Shown: positions 32,314 to 44,135 of the stretch, piece after piece
Numbering within the stretch: the stretch's first letter is position 1
Layout: each line of letters begins with the position of its first letter
From: Notamacropus eugenii
Taxonomy: Eukaryota; Chordata; Mammalia; Diprotodontia; Macropodidae
DNA length: 64,000 bases
Direction of reading: 5' to 3'
NCBI RefSeq assembly: GCF_028372415.1
Contig: NC_092879.1
Coordinates: 94,708,241-94,772,240, forward strand
Translations under genes and position numbers: made by a program
The notes under the pieces: generated by a model
The model's database searches: none
What the model saw: the letters and a program-made list of their open reading frames with translations, nothing else
What the model was told of the DNA's origin: nothing

Positions 32314-34261
32314 GACCAAAAATCTATGGTGCATCAAAACTGCTCAGTGCTGATGGAGGCACATTGATCAATGATAAGGACATGATCCTAGAGAGATGGG
32401 CTGAATGCTTCCATAGTGTTCTCAACAGACTATCATCAGTCAGTGCTGAGGCCATTGACCCTTTCCCTGAGGTTGAAGTCAATCCCTCCTTAGCTGAACT
32501 TCCAACTGAAGAAGAGGTTTGAAGGGTCATTAGGCTCCTTTCATGTGGCAAAGCACCTGATGATCTGTTCCAGCTGAGATTCACAAGGTAGGGGGACCAT
32601 TGCTCCTACAAAAGCTGACTGAAGTTTCCAGGTTATATGGCAAGAGGAGGTTTGCCCCCAGGAGTTCAAGGATGCCTCCACCGTCCATCTCTGTAAGGGT
32701 AAAGGGAATAGGTTGTCCTGTGACGGTCACAGGGGGATCTCTCTCTTAATCACTGCTGGCAAAATTCTTGCTAGGGTTGTTCTTAATAGCTGATCCTTCA
32801 CCTGGAAGATGGTGAGCTACCTGAGAGCCAGTGTGGCTTCAGAAAGGGCCGAGGAACAGTCGATATGGTGTTTGCTGCCCAACAACTCCAGGAGAAATGT
32901 CAGGAGCACAACAGAGGTCTGTACACAACATTTGTAGATCTCACCAAGGCCTTTCACACTGTTAGTCGTGAGGACTTATGGAAAATTATGTCAAAATTTG
33001 GTTGCCAGGAGAAGTTCACCAATATTGTGCGTCAATTTCATGATGGAGTGTCTGCCTGGATTCTGGATAATGGACAAAGCTCTCGTGCCTTCCCAGTCAC
33101 CAGTGGAGTGAAACAGGGCTCTGTGCTTGCTCCCATGCTTTTGAGCATGATGTTTTCATCCTTGTTGACAAATGCTTTCAAGGAGGATGAACATGGCATC
33201 AAGGTCAACTACCGTACTGATGGTAAATTCTTCAGTTTGAAAAGGTTACAAGCCAAGACCAAAGTGGAGGGAGTGTTGGTGCATGATCTTCTGTTTGCAG
33301 ATGACTGTGCACTCAATGCAGCCTCTGAAGCTGAGATGCAGCAAAGTATGGATCAATTCTCTGCTGCCTGTGCTCATTTTGGCCTAATAATTAACACCAA
33401 GAAAACACAGGTGCTCCATCAACCACCACCACACCATCCATGCGTGGAACCATCAGTTACCACAAATGGAGAAGTTTTGAATGCTGTGGATAAGTTCACT
33501 TACCTTGGTGATGAACTTTCCAGGGATGTACACATTGACAATAAGGTTGATATGCACATTGCCAGAGCTAGCTCAGTGTTTGGGAGGCTCTGAAGAAAAG
33601 TATGGGAGAGAAGAGGTATTAGACGGACTACCAAACAGAAGGTCTACAGAGCCGTTGTGCTGACTTCATTTTTGTATGCCTGTGAAACATGGACAGTCTG
33701 CCAGCACCATGCCAGGAAACTGAATCACTTCCATTTGAACTGTCTTAGGAAGATTCTGAGGATCACCTGGCAGGATAAGGTATCAGACACTGAAGTCCTT
33801 GCTTGAGCTGAACTGTCAAGCATTCAAACTATGCTTTGGAGAGCGCAGCTCGGATGGGCTGGCCACGTTGTTCAAATGCCAAATGTACGGTTGCCAAAAA
33901 CACTATTTTATGGAGAACTCACATGGGGCAGGCAATCACACGGTGGCCAGAAGAAACAATACAAGGACATTCTCAAGGTCTCTCTCAAGAACTTTGTATT
34001 TGACTGTGCAACATGGGAGGCACTGGCACAGGACTGCTCAGCATGGCGTGCCCACATCGGAAAAGGAGACAGCACAAAGTAAACGCAAGATGCTCAGATT
34101 TGGGATATCCACCCCAAATATTCACACGTACTATCTGTGCCCAGCTGGTGGTAGAGCATTCCCAGCTCATATGGGTCTGATCAGCCACAGTCAGACACAC
34201 TGAAATTTCACTTTACCATGGTGATGTCATTTTGTTCCTCTTGAAAGATGAAGGACAACAA
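32314..34261 (+). mobile_element. 5'-truncated dead LINE with reverse transcriptase, unit 3
   Basis: A non-LTR retrotransposon remnant flanked by an 11-bp direct repeat GCATCAGGCAG (32,303-32,313 and 34,262-34,272). An upstream linker (GPKIYGASKLL...RWAECFHSVLNR) ends at a stop at 32,520. The reverse transcriptase core is open from 32,865 to 33,593 and shows FVDLTKAFHTVSR, SGVKQGSVLAPML, LLFADDCAL, INTKKTQVL and FTYLGD. A C-terminal part in other frames (LGWAGHVVQM, LPKTLFYGEL, and a zinc-finger-like CPAGGRAF...GLISHSQTH ending at 34,203) follows. The frame is broken several times. The 3' tail ends GATGAAGGACAACAA rather than poly(A), as in RTE-like elements; the clade is tentative. Identical lesions in units 4 and 5 show one insertion before amplification. 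Confidence 0.85.
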
Positions 34262-35123
34262 GCATCAGGCAGAATGCATTGAGGGGCCTCAAGTGCAAAT
34301 ACCCTTATGGTCCTCTTTGCTCTAGGCCTAGGGAACTGTAGCTGATCACAATCAGGTTCTTCCAGCTCCCTTTTTTACACTATATTCACAGCAGGGGGCT
34401 GGCTCCAAAGCTTTGGAAAGCCTTGACATTTTGAATCTCAGAATCTTGTTAGTGATGTTGAATTGGGCTACCTAGCATTCTGCATCTCAGTTTCCTTTCA
34501 GTCCCATAAACAGTTTGGATTCTAAAGACTCTAACAGATGTGTCACTTTTTGTCCTTGGACGATTGTGGGGGCACACACAATCACCATTCGGCTCCATTG
34601 ACCTCAAGTTCAGGCATTAGGCATGGAGGGCAGTCACATGCCAACGCACTTCCTGTCCTGTGCTCTACTCCTAGGAAACTGTACGTGATCCTAGTCAGCT
34701 CCCTCAAGCTTCCTTTTCTACATTTGACTGGACATTCACAGCAAGGGTCTGCCTCACACCCTTTGGACAGGCTTGATATTTTTAATCATAGCATATCGTT
34801 AGTGATCTTATACTGGGTTATGCAGTTTTCCAGAACTCTGTTTCCTTTAAAGTCATAGAAATGTCTAAGATTCTGAACATTCTAACAGATATGACACTTT
34901 CCGTCCTTGGGAGGATTGTTAGTGCACAAACAATGGCCATTCAGCTCCACTGACCTCAGATTCAGGCATTAGGCATGGAGGCCCCTGAAGTGCAAATATC
35001 CTTAAGATCCTCTTTGCTCTAGGCCTAGGAATCTGTAGGTGATCCCAGTCAGCACCCTCAAGCTCAATTTTCTACATGGGACCCTGAATTCAAAGCAGGG
35101 GGCGGGCTCCAAAGCTTTGGAAA
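34262..35123. repeat. ~345-bp satellite between LINE and gene block, unit 3
   Basis: About 2.5 monomers; the first carries the right LINE target repeat. From about 34,700 it resembles 6,690-7,092 of unit 1 and the equivalent part of unit 2, but with more differences than the gene block has. No gene is present. Confidence 0.88.
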
Positions 35124-36866
35124 TTTCAATGTCACTCTGTGTGCAATAGAAGAAATTGTCATAGACTGTGTGGCTGCTTTTGTTGCTATTCAGTCATATA
35201 TCAGTTGTCTCCAATGCTTCAGGATGCCATTTGGGATTTTCTCTGGGTGCTGTCCACCTCTCTTTCTTCTCTCCTCATATAAATGCTTTGAAGCCTTCTC
35301 TAGGACCATTGGAAAGGACTCACAGGGAAATGCTGAGAGACAGAGCTGGACATACATATAGGTGTCTAGACGTCCCTATCCACAGGGGTCTACCTTTCCT
35401 CCCCAGACCAAATCAAGTAGATTCCCAGGCTAGGAGAAAGGAAGTAATTGAAACATCCCTGTCTCCTGCAAGAGACCCTACCCACTGCCCTTTCTGGCTG
35501 GCAAGATGTTCAGTAGCTTAGTGCTTTCTCAGCGTATCTTATTCTTGTCAGTGGGGAGGAGTGAGCAGAGCTAGGGCTAATATGGTCTTAGGCTACATGA
35601 AGAGAAAGATGAGCCCAACTTGTCCAGAAACAAATGACAGAGAACTGGAAGAGAAAAGGAACACCCGGGATGCCAGAGTGAAGACACACAAAAAAAACGA
35701 GACAGGCTAGAACACTAGGCTAACCCTAAGGTGGGGATGGGGGGATTAGATCAGTGGGAAGGGGGGTGCTTCATCTTCCAAAGATCTAGGCTGAAGTAGG
35801 GAACCTGGAGGCCCCAGGGGGCCTTCTGGGTCCTCAAGTGTGGCAGCCTTTGGACTGAATCCAAACTTCAGAGAACAGATCCCCTGAGTCAAAGGATTTG
35901 TTCTGTACAGCTTGAAGTCGTGGTCAAAAGGCCCCACTTGAGGAGCTGGGGGGCCCTTGAGGCCTTGGGGCCACAGGTCCCTCAGCCAGGACCGGGTTTT
36001 AATGGGCTGCAAGCTCCATATGAACCTACTGTGTGACACAGCAGCCAAGGAAGAGAATTTGGTCTTGGGGTGTGCAGAAAGCTTTCTCCTCCAAGAAGCA
36101 GTAGGTCATAGGACTGTTGTCCTTTGTCTGGCTCAGATTCAGCTGTGGGGAGCAACCACACGTTAAGAAGGACCCATGGGGATAGGCCTTGAGTGTGAGC
36201 TCTGTTGCCACAGGTTGAAGAAACAGAATGTTAGCCTAGAGAAAAGAAAAGTTGGAAGAGGTGGGAGAAATGGCAGCACGCACTTAAGCATTTGTGGAAG
36301 AGGCTTGTGACTTATGTTTGGCCCTGAGAAGGTGGAAGAGGACACTTCCCAACACTTCAAGGTATCCTGGATTACATGTCACCTGCCTAGAGGTCTGGAA
36401 GCAACCAAGACAGAGCAGTGAAATGATGTCCCAAGACAGTCATCTCTTGAAGAAAGTGTAGATGTTTAGCGTGGCCAAGAGAGGGCTGAAGGCAGGAATT
36501 CCCAATCCGGGGTGCCCTTAAGGCAGGGACTCAAGAAGCTTGTTCAATGGCCAGGGGGAATATTCTCCTCCATCAGTATGGTATCCTCCTGAAATGAATG
36601 AAATCTATGATTTTCTTTATTATGTGCATATGTATGATACTCTCACACTTCTGTTCATGTGGAATAGGGAGGTAAGGTTTACTAAAAGGGGTACTTATAT
36701 GAAGGGGTGGCAGAACCCTCCCCCCCCCAAATTGTGACACTCTAGGAATAGGTGACATGATGAATCCTTTGGGCTTCAGCATAAATTAATTTATCCCCTC
36801 CTCTCCCACTGATTTCGATGGGGGAATTCTTCCATGCTTTAAAGAATGAATGGACCCTAGGGGCAG
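35124..36866. other. Non-satellite 5' part of gene block, copy 3
   Basis: Same content as 7,093-8,836: antisense SINE fragment at 35,176-35,252, weak antisense coding candidate at 35,746-36,235, nothing else recognised. Confidence 0.6.
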
Positions 36867-37059
36867 AGTTGGAGAGAACCTCCAGAAGTCATCCAGTTCC
36901 ATTCCCACATTTTAGAGAGGAGGGCAGTGCCCAGAGAGAGTGTGACCTGTCCTAGATCACAGGGATCCAAGTGTGAAAGTCTCTGTGAGTTCCAGTGCAG
37001 TGCAGCCCACTTGGCGATACACTGGGTGATTTGTGGCTCAACTGGTCTTTTCTCTTGGT

Positions 37060-37263
37060 TTGCTTTCAGTCCAGTTCAGCTGTCATTTGGGGCAAAGCTA
37101 CTGGAGTGATTTGCCATTTCCTTCCCCAGCTCGTTTTGCAGATGGGGAAAGAGAGGCCAACAGGTTCCCAGAGCTAGTCAGAGTCTGAGGTTGCATGCGA
37201 AGTCAGGTCTTGCTGCCTCCAGACCTGACATGCCACTGTACCCACTGGGGCACCCAGCTGCCC
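37060..37263 (-). repeat. Marsupial-type SINE, antisense (copy 3)
   Basis: Equivalent of 9,030-9,233, reverse complement of the tRNA-derived SINE, ending CACCCAGCTGCCC. The old MIR-like fragment at 36,867-36,990 precedes it. Confidence 0.7.
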
Positions 37264-37359
37264 TAAGGAAGCCACCCTGCTGGTGTTGTGTGTGCATTTG
37301 GTGCAGGCCCGTCCAAGCCATGTGAGCTGGGCCTGGAAGGAGCGGTTTCAGGTGGGCTA

Positions 37360-37935
37360 GGCCACGAGCATGGCACTGGTCCCCATCTCTGGCTTGGCAC
37401 CGCCCCGGCCTGGCGGCCGTGGACGTGGAAGAGTGCGGGCCAGGTATGGCTGGCCAGGGTTCCAGCCCGGGGGGCGGGGTCGCGCTCGAGGCCTACGTCC
37501 CTCCAGGACGCCCAAGAACCTGCTTTGTGACCTCATCAGGGGGCACGAAGGGCAGACGGCCGCGCAGACTGAGCCAGGGAGAAGCCGCGGGCAGGCTCGT
37601 CGTGCGCAGAGGCAGGGCGCCTTCCTCCTGTCCGCTGCCAGGCGCGAGGCTGGCCGGCCCCTGCCTCGCCATCTCCCTCCCTTTGTGTCCTTCCTCAGTC
37701 CCCTCCCGACAGACACTCTCTCCCTCGGGGCCTCCTTCTTGCTTCCCTCACCCTCCCGCCCGCAGCCGTGCCCTGTTCGCTGCCGCGCTGGCCCCCACCG
37801 TCCTCCTTGTCCTCGGCGTCGTCAGCGTGCTCCTGTCCTTGTCCTCTTCATCCTCCTCGTGTCCTCGTCGTCCGCCTGTCCTGGTATCCTCGTCGCCTGC
37901 CCAGCCTCACCTGGCGCACCTGTGCCTGTCTCCCG
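37360..37935 (+). promoter_or_regulatory. CpG-rich probable promoter, gene copy 3
   Basis: Unchanged copy of the CpG-rich block at 9,330-9,905, ending just before the start codon at 37,939. Confidence 0.55.
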
Positions 37936-37938
37936 ACT

Positions 37939-39958
37939 ATGCCTGTGAACTTGGGGCCAGCTTTCCTCCTGCTCAGCGCTGCCATCTTGGCCAGCCTCTC
38001 TGCCCTGCTGTGGATGATGGGCTGCAGGTGGTTTAAGGTAGACAGTTGAGCCACAGCTTAGAGAAACAGGCAGACAGAGGCAGAGAGAGAGAGAGAGGAA
38101 AGGGGAGGAGGAGGAGGAGGAGGAGGAGGCGGGGCAGGAGAGGAGAGACACCCCATTGGAGAGAGAGAGTGTCACTGCCCCTCCCCCTTCCTCTGCCCAT
38201 GCCAGGAACCCCTTCCACCCTCAGCCCCTTGCCCACTTCTGCCTCCCCTCACCCCTTCACTCCTCACTCCAAAAAGGGAGACCAAGTTCCTTGGAAGTGG
38301 TGAGCCAACCTAGGGAGACCCTCTCCTTCCCTCTTCCCTCCCCCCACAGGGAGCCCAAAATACAGGTAGCCACCAAAGCAGCTACCTGGAGGCAGCTCCT
38401 GAGGCCTCTGTTGGGGGCCCTCTCCCACTCCTTATCACTCCAGCTCTGGCCTCCACTGCTTCTCTTGGATTCTCCTGCCTTCCTCTCTCTTTCTCCCCCT
38501 CTCCTGTGAGTATGCCTTAAGCTGCCCACTAGCACCTGTTCTCTGTGGGCACCACTGAGGACTTCTCCAGGTAGCTCAGGCCCAGCCTCAACAACACTGA
38601 AATGTATTCTTGGAACCTGGGTACTTGAGGGGGAGCAGGTGGAGGGGGAGCGGGAGGGGAAGGTTCTGCTGTGGAAAACAGACTTGGCATTGCCTGCTCC
38701 CAGCAAGCTCCAGTAATCAAAGCCTAGAAATGATAGGAGCTAAGGGCAGCTGTACCTTGACCTGGAAAAGGCACTTTTCTATGAAGAATGCATTTCTTTT
38801 TGAAAATCAAGCCACTGGTCTTAGTTCATAGGCAGGGTGGCCTTCCCTTGGGCAAAGTCTGTTCACATATGTTGACTTTTAGGTCAACTAAGTGTTCTTG
38901 CAACTTCTAGTTCATTTGGCTCCATCCTGCAACCATGCCCAAGGAGAGTTTTGAGCAGTTAGACAAGGAGAGGAGGGAAACCCTCCTGGCAGGCTGGGCT
39001 GCTTTAGCATGTCTTCCTGGACCTAGTAGATGTTCATGTTCTCCTCACTGCTGCTGAGACCACTATGGCATGTAGAGCATCAAGAATGCTTCCTCTGGTC
39101 AGGAAAGGTGTTTCCATGCAAATTCTGGTGCTGATGAGTTTGAGAATGGGCCAGTAATTGTTCCTCACTGAAAGAGCCTTTGCTGTGTCCTTCAGGAAGA
39201 TGGGGACTGTGTGGGCATGAGTCTCAGGGGTTGTAAGTCAGTGGAGAGAAATCAGTTCTTAAATGGGGGCTAGTGCAGGCACTCCACATGTACCTTACAT
39301 CCCTGTGGCTCAGAACCTGGGCACATTGACCTTGATCTGGTTGGTCAGCCTGATCCTGGCTCTTGAATTCTTCCAGTGCTGAGGCTGGGGAGACATCCTG
39401 TGAGTTCCTGAGCCTTGTTTTCCCAGCCCAATTTAGAGAAAGAACCCCCAGCGCCTAGCTGGGTACCATGCGCAGCCTAAGTGTTTCATCAGTGTTTACC
39501 AAGGGCTTCAGACTCAGAAGGGCCAATCAAAGTATTTTCTACCTCTTATCTTTGGAAAGGTTAGAGGTGAGGTGGAGGGAACAGGCACAGGTTCCACATC
39601 CTCTAACTACTGGTCGGAGATTTCCAAAGTCCATAACCACAGATGCATAATTTCTTTCTTTTTCCAGAAAAACATCCATGAAACCACAGCAGACAATCAT
39701 GATGTTGCCTCAGAAAACAATAGCGATACTGCTTTGTCAATGCGGGAGCTGTCCCAAGGCACCCGGAATGATTTCGCACATTCACGTGCCTTGCAGCAAA
39801 GAATTCTGGTAAACCTCAGAGCAGTGGAGCATAACCTGGCCGAACTTCGCCAATTTCTACTTGCTCGGCGCATAAATGCAGAAATAACCTACCGAGAGAT
39901 GTGTAAAAGAGAGATCCGAACCGCAAAATTGAAGCAAGCTAAGAATAAAAGTCACTGA
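37939..39958 (+). CDS. Candidate three-exon small membrane protein gene, copy 3
   Basis: Exons 37,939-38,037, 38,350-38,505 and 39,668-39,958, all phase 0, 33 + 52 + 96 codons, in total 181 residues. Exon 1 starts MPVNLGPAF and carries the hydrophobic segment. Exon 2 has a pyrimidine-rich acceptor and a GTGAGT donor. Exon 3 begins KNIHETTADNHD, contains a possible N-glycosylation site (NNS), then a helix with leucines at heptad-like spacing (RILVNLRAVEHNLAELRQ). It ends in a basic tail (REIRTAKLKQAKNKSH). Likely topology: one membrane anchor and a soluble helical tail. AATAAA at 39,944 falls inside the last five codons, so cleavage must occur just past the stop. The product is identical to copy 4. 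Family not recognised; identity, tissue and function are unknown. Exon 2 is the weakest part of the model. Confidence 0.5.
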
Positions 39959-40004
39959 ATACACACAGAACTCTTGATTTTCGTGATATCATAGGTATCT
40001 GTAT

Positions 40005-40117
40005 GAGGCAGCTTGGTGGCTCAGTGGCTAGAGGACTTGACCTGGAGTCAGGAAGGGCCCGAGTTCAAATTCATCCTTATATACTTGCTAGCTATGGGAG
40101 ACTGGGTCAATCAAGTC
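40005..40117 (+). repeat. Marsupial-type SINE, 3' of gene copy 3
   Basis: Same insertion as at 11,978 and 24,344, 47 bp after the stop codon. Satellite resumes at its truncated 3' end. Confidence 0.8.
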
Positions 40118-43100
40118 CATGAAGGGGCCTCAAGTGCAAATTCTCTTAAGGTGCTCTTTGCTCAAAGCCTAGAAAGTGTTAACTGATCATAGTCAGGTCC
40201 CTCCAACTACCCTTTCTACATTTTACCCTCCACTCACAGCAGGGGGCTGCCACAAATCCTTTGGAAAGCCTTGACATTTTTAATCCTAAAATCTTCTTAG
40301 TGATCTTAAACTTGACTATCCAGCATTCAAGGACTCAGTTTCCTTTCAATCACATAAAGGGTTTTCTATTCTGAGGTCTGTAAAGGGCTTGTAAAGTTTC
40401 ATCCTTAGACACTTCTGTGTGCACCCAAGGGACATTCAGCTCCAGAGGCCTCAGGTTCAGGCAGAATGGGTGGAGGGGCCTCTAGTCTAATTGCCCTTAA
40501 GGTCCTGTTTTCTCTGTGTCTGCAGACCTTCAGATGGTCACACTCAGGTTCCATAAGCTCTCTTTTCTACCTTTTACCCTCCATTCAAAATCCTAACATG
40601 TTGTAAGTGATCTGACACTTCATTATCCAGCTCTCTAGATCTCAGCTTCCTTTAGAGGCACATGAAATGCATGGACACTAAGACCTGTGAAGGACGAGAC
40701 CCGTTTATTCCTTGGACTTTTCAGGCTGATCATGCAAGGACCATGAGGCAGAACTCATGGATAGTGGTCAAGTGCAAATCCCCTTGAGGTCCTCTTTGCT
40801 CTAGGCCTGGGAGACTGTAGGTGATCCCAGTCACATCCCTCAATCTCCCTTTTCTAAATTTTATTCTACATTCACAACAGGAGGCTGACTCACAAGAGTT
40901 GGACCAGCGTGACCTTTTTACTCCTAGGATCTCATTAGTGATATTACATGGGCTATCCATGTGTCCAGGACTCTGTTTCCTTTAGAGTCATAGAAAGGTT
41001 TTGGATTCTGAAGAGTCTAAAGGACCTGCCACTTTTTGTGCTTGGACACTTGTGGGTGCATATACAATGGACATCTAGCTCTCTAGGTCTCAGTTTCAAG
41101 CACATTGCATGGATGGGCCTCAAGGGCAAAAGCCCTGAAGGTAATCTTTGCTCTAGGCCTAGGATACTGTAGGTGACCACCTTGAGTTCCCTCAAGCTCC
41201 CCTTTCTACAGTTTAACCCAACTTCACAGCAGGGGGCTTGATAACAGGCTTTGGAAAGCCTGGGCAGTTTTCTTCCTAGCATGTTGTTAGGGATCTTACA
41301 CTAGGCTCCCAGGTTGCTAGGACTCTGTTTCCTTTATACTCACATAAAGCATTTAGATCCTGAAGACATTGAAAGACTTGTCCCATTTTTTACTTGGACA
41401 CTGGTGGGTTCTAGTAGATTGGTCATTCAACACTCTAGGCCTTTGTTTCAAGCAGAATGAATGGAAGGGATTGTAGGGCAAATGCCCTTAAAGTCCTCTT
41501 TGGTCTAGGCCTAGAAAACTTTAGGTGATCACAGTGAACTCCGTGAAGATCTCTTTTCTACATTTTACCCTGAATTCAAAGCTGGGTACTGGCTCCAAAG
41601 CTTTGGAAAGCCTTGACATTTTTCATCTTAGGATCTTGTTCATGATCTAACACTTGTTTATCCAGCTCTCTGGATCTCAGTTTCCTTTAGGGGCACATGA
41701 AACGCATGGGCACTAAGACCTGTGAAGGACTAGTCATGTTCATTCCTAGAATATTTCTGGGAGATCAGACAATGGCCATTTGGCTCAGTAGGGCTCACTT
41801 TCAGGTAGACATCTTTGAGAGTCTTGTACTGTAAATGGTCGTAAGGCCTCTTAACCTCGAGGACAAGAAAATTTTCGGTGATAACATGCAGGTACCTGAA
41901 GCTCCCTGAGTCTCTGTTTACCCTTCATTCACAGCAGGGACTGGCTTAACAGCTTTGGAAAACCTTGACATTTTTCATCCCAGGATCTCATTGGTGAGCT
42001 TACATTGGGTATTCAACTTTCCAGAACTCTGTTTCCTTTAGAGTTATAGAACAGTTTTGAATTCTGAAGAGTCTAAAAGACTTGTCACTTTTTGTCCTTA
42101 GACACTGGTTGGTGCACGTACACATTGGTCATTGAGGTCTTCTAGGCCTCAGTTTCAGCAAAATGCATGGAGGGGCCTCAAGTGCCAATCCCCTTCAGGT
42201 CCTCTTTGCGCTAGGCCTAGGAACTGTGGGTGTTCACAGTCAGGTGCTTCACACTCACTTTTCGACATGTGACCCTACATTCACGGCAGGGGGCTGCCTC
42301 AAGAGCTTTGAAAACACTTGACATTTTAAATCCTGAGATATGATCTTCAACTTGGCTATCTACCATCCTCAGACTCAGCTTCTTTTCACTCACATAAAGG
42401 GTTGAGATTCTGAGGACTCTAAAGGACTGGTGACTTTTTGTGCTTAGATACTTGGGGTTTTACACAGTGGACATTCAGCTCCAGAGGCCTCAAGTTCAGG
42501 CAGAATGCATGGAGGATCCTTGATTGTAAATAACCTTAATGTCCTCTTTTCTCTAGGCCTACAAACCTCCAGGTGATCTCAGTCTGTTGCCTCAAGCTCC
42601 TGTTTCTACATATTACCCCCAATTCACAGCAGGGGGCTGGCTCACTTGCTTTGGAAAGCCTGGACACTTCACGTTCTAGGATCATATTAGGGAACTACCA
42701 CTGGGCAAACCTGCTTGCTAGGACACCGTTTCCTTTAGAGTCACCTAAATAATCTGGATGCTGAAGACTCCAAAAGACTTGTCCAATTTTTTCCAGGGAT
42801 ACTTGTGGGTTCCCATACAATGTTCACTCTGCACGCTAGGCCTTATTTCCGTCTGATCGCATGGAGGGTCCACTGGGGCAAACTGCCTTAAGGTCCTCTT
42901 TGCTGTAAGAGAAGGAAGTTTTTGGTGATCACACTCAGGTCCCTCGAGATCCCTTTTCTACATTTTATCCCACATTCACTGCAGGGGGCTGCCTCAAAAG
43001 CTTTGGAAAGGCTTGACATATTCCATCCTAGGATCTTGTTAGTGTTATTGCATGGCGTTATGCAGCTTTCCATGACTGTGCTTCCCTTAGGATCACTGAA

Positions 43101-43469
43101 AGGCTTTGTATTCTGAAGACTCTTAAAGACTTGTCCCTTTTTGTCCTTGTGAATGCACATCCAATGGTCATTGAAAGCTCTAGGCCTCAGTTTCAGGTAC
43201 GATGCATGGAGGGTCCTCAAATGTAAAGGCCCCTAAGGTCCTCTTTCCTGTAGGTCTAGAATACTGTACGTGTTCACAGTCAAGTCCCACAAGCTCTGCT
43301 TTCAACACTTTACCACAAATTCACAGCAGGGGACTGGCTAAGACTGTTTCGAAAGCCAGGACCCTTTTCATGATAGGCTCTTCTTAGTGATCTGACATCA
43401 GTTTCCTTTCACTCACATAAATGACTTTGTATTCTCAGGACTCTAAAAGATTGATCATTTCTGTCCTTA
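40118..43469. repeat. ~345-bp satellite linking units 3 and 4
   Basis: About 9.7 monomers, same series as 24,456-27,807. No gene is present. Confidence 0.9.
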
Positions 43470-44135
43470 TGAGGAGGTTTAGGGGTGATCAAGACCCCAA
43501 AATACCGACAGTCTGGGGGGTGCTCAAATGAATTCGAGCACACCCCAAAATACCGACAGTCTGGGGGGTGCTCGAATGAATTCGACTCAAGCCTTCTTCA
43601 AGTCAAAGAAAACAAAGTTCATTAAAGGTTCATCAAATTTGGTTGGCTCTTAAAGAGCCTAAGCATTTGTGATGCTTGTATGCACAAGCAGGCCAGATAG
43701 AATCCCAGCTAGGCAGAGTCTCAGCTGGATTGAATCTGAGCACCTTCATGGAGGCAAGATGGAACTAAGTACAGAAAAGACTATAGGAGGGATCTGGGGG
43801 GGGTGATCTGGTAGTCCAGGGTGATGGGAGGAGGGGTTTAGGGAGGGTCCTGGGGAGAAGTCCAAAGAGGGAATTCAGGAGAGTTGGAGACAGCTGGAGG
43901 CAATCAGGAGATACTAGACAATGGAGCTTCTGGGTGGGTAGCAGGTGAGGCACTCAAGAAGGAACACATAATGGCCACAGATTTGAGCGTGAAAGGCTGG
44001 GTTATGTGAGGAGATTCTAGGATAATTCAATTTAAGTATGACAAGCCAGGTTCTGTGGGCAGATACTAGGAGAGCTCAATTTGAGTATGAAAATCCAGAC
44101 AATTCAAGAGAGTTTCCAGAGTCTGAACCCTATCA
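43470..44135 (+). mobile_element. Solo LTR, unit 4 copy
   Basis: Same insertion as 27,808-28,473 with CTTA flanks and TG...CA ends. The 48-bp tandem duplication is kept. Confidence 0.7.

Larger units (their letters stand above)
27267..42928 (+). repeat. Higher-order unit 3 (15,662 bp, complete)
   Basis: One full period of the large tandem repeat: satellite, solo LTR, satellite, dead LINE, satellite, gene block with SINEs, and satellite again. The next period starts at 42,929 with the same bases. Only a few differences from unit 4 are visible by eye, for example near 27,888-27,892 against 43,550-43,554, 37,076 against 52,738, and 41,062 against 56,724. The start point is arbitrary and was chosen to match the first base of the window. 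Confidence 0.95.

Noticed and set aside
33799-34203. A separate zinc-finger gene suggested by CPAGGRAF...GLISHSQTH
   Set aside because: It lies at the 3' end of the LINE remnant, within its target repeats, and corresponds to the C-terminal finger found in that kind of element.
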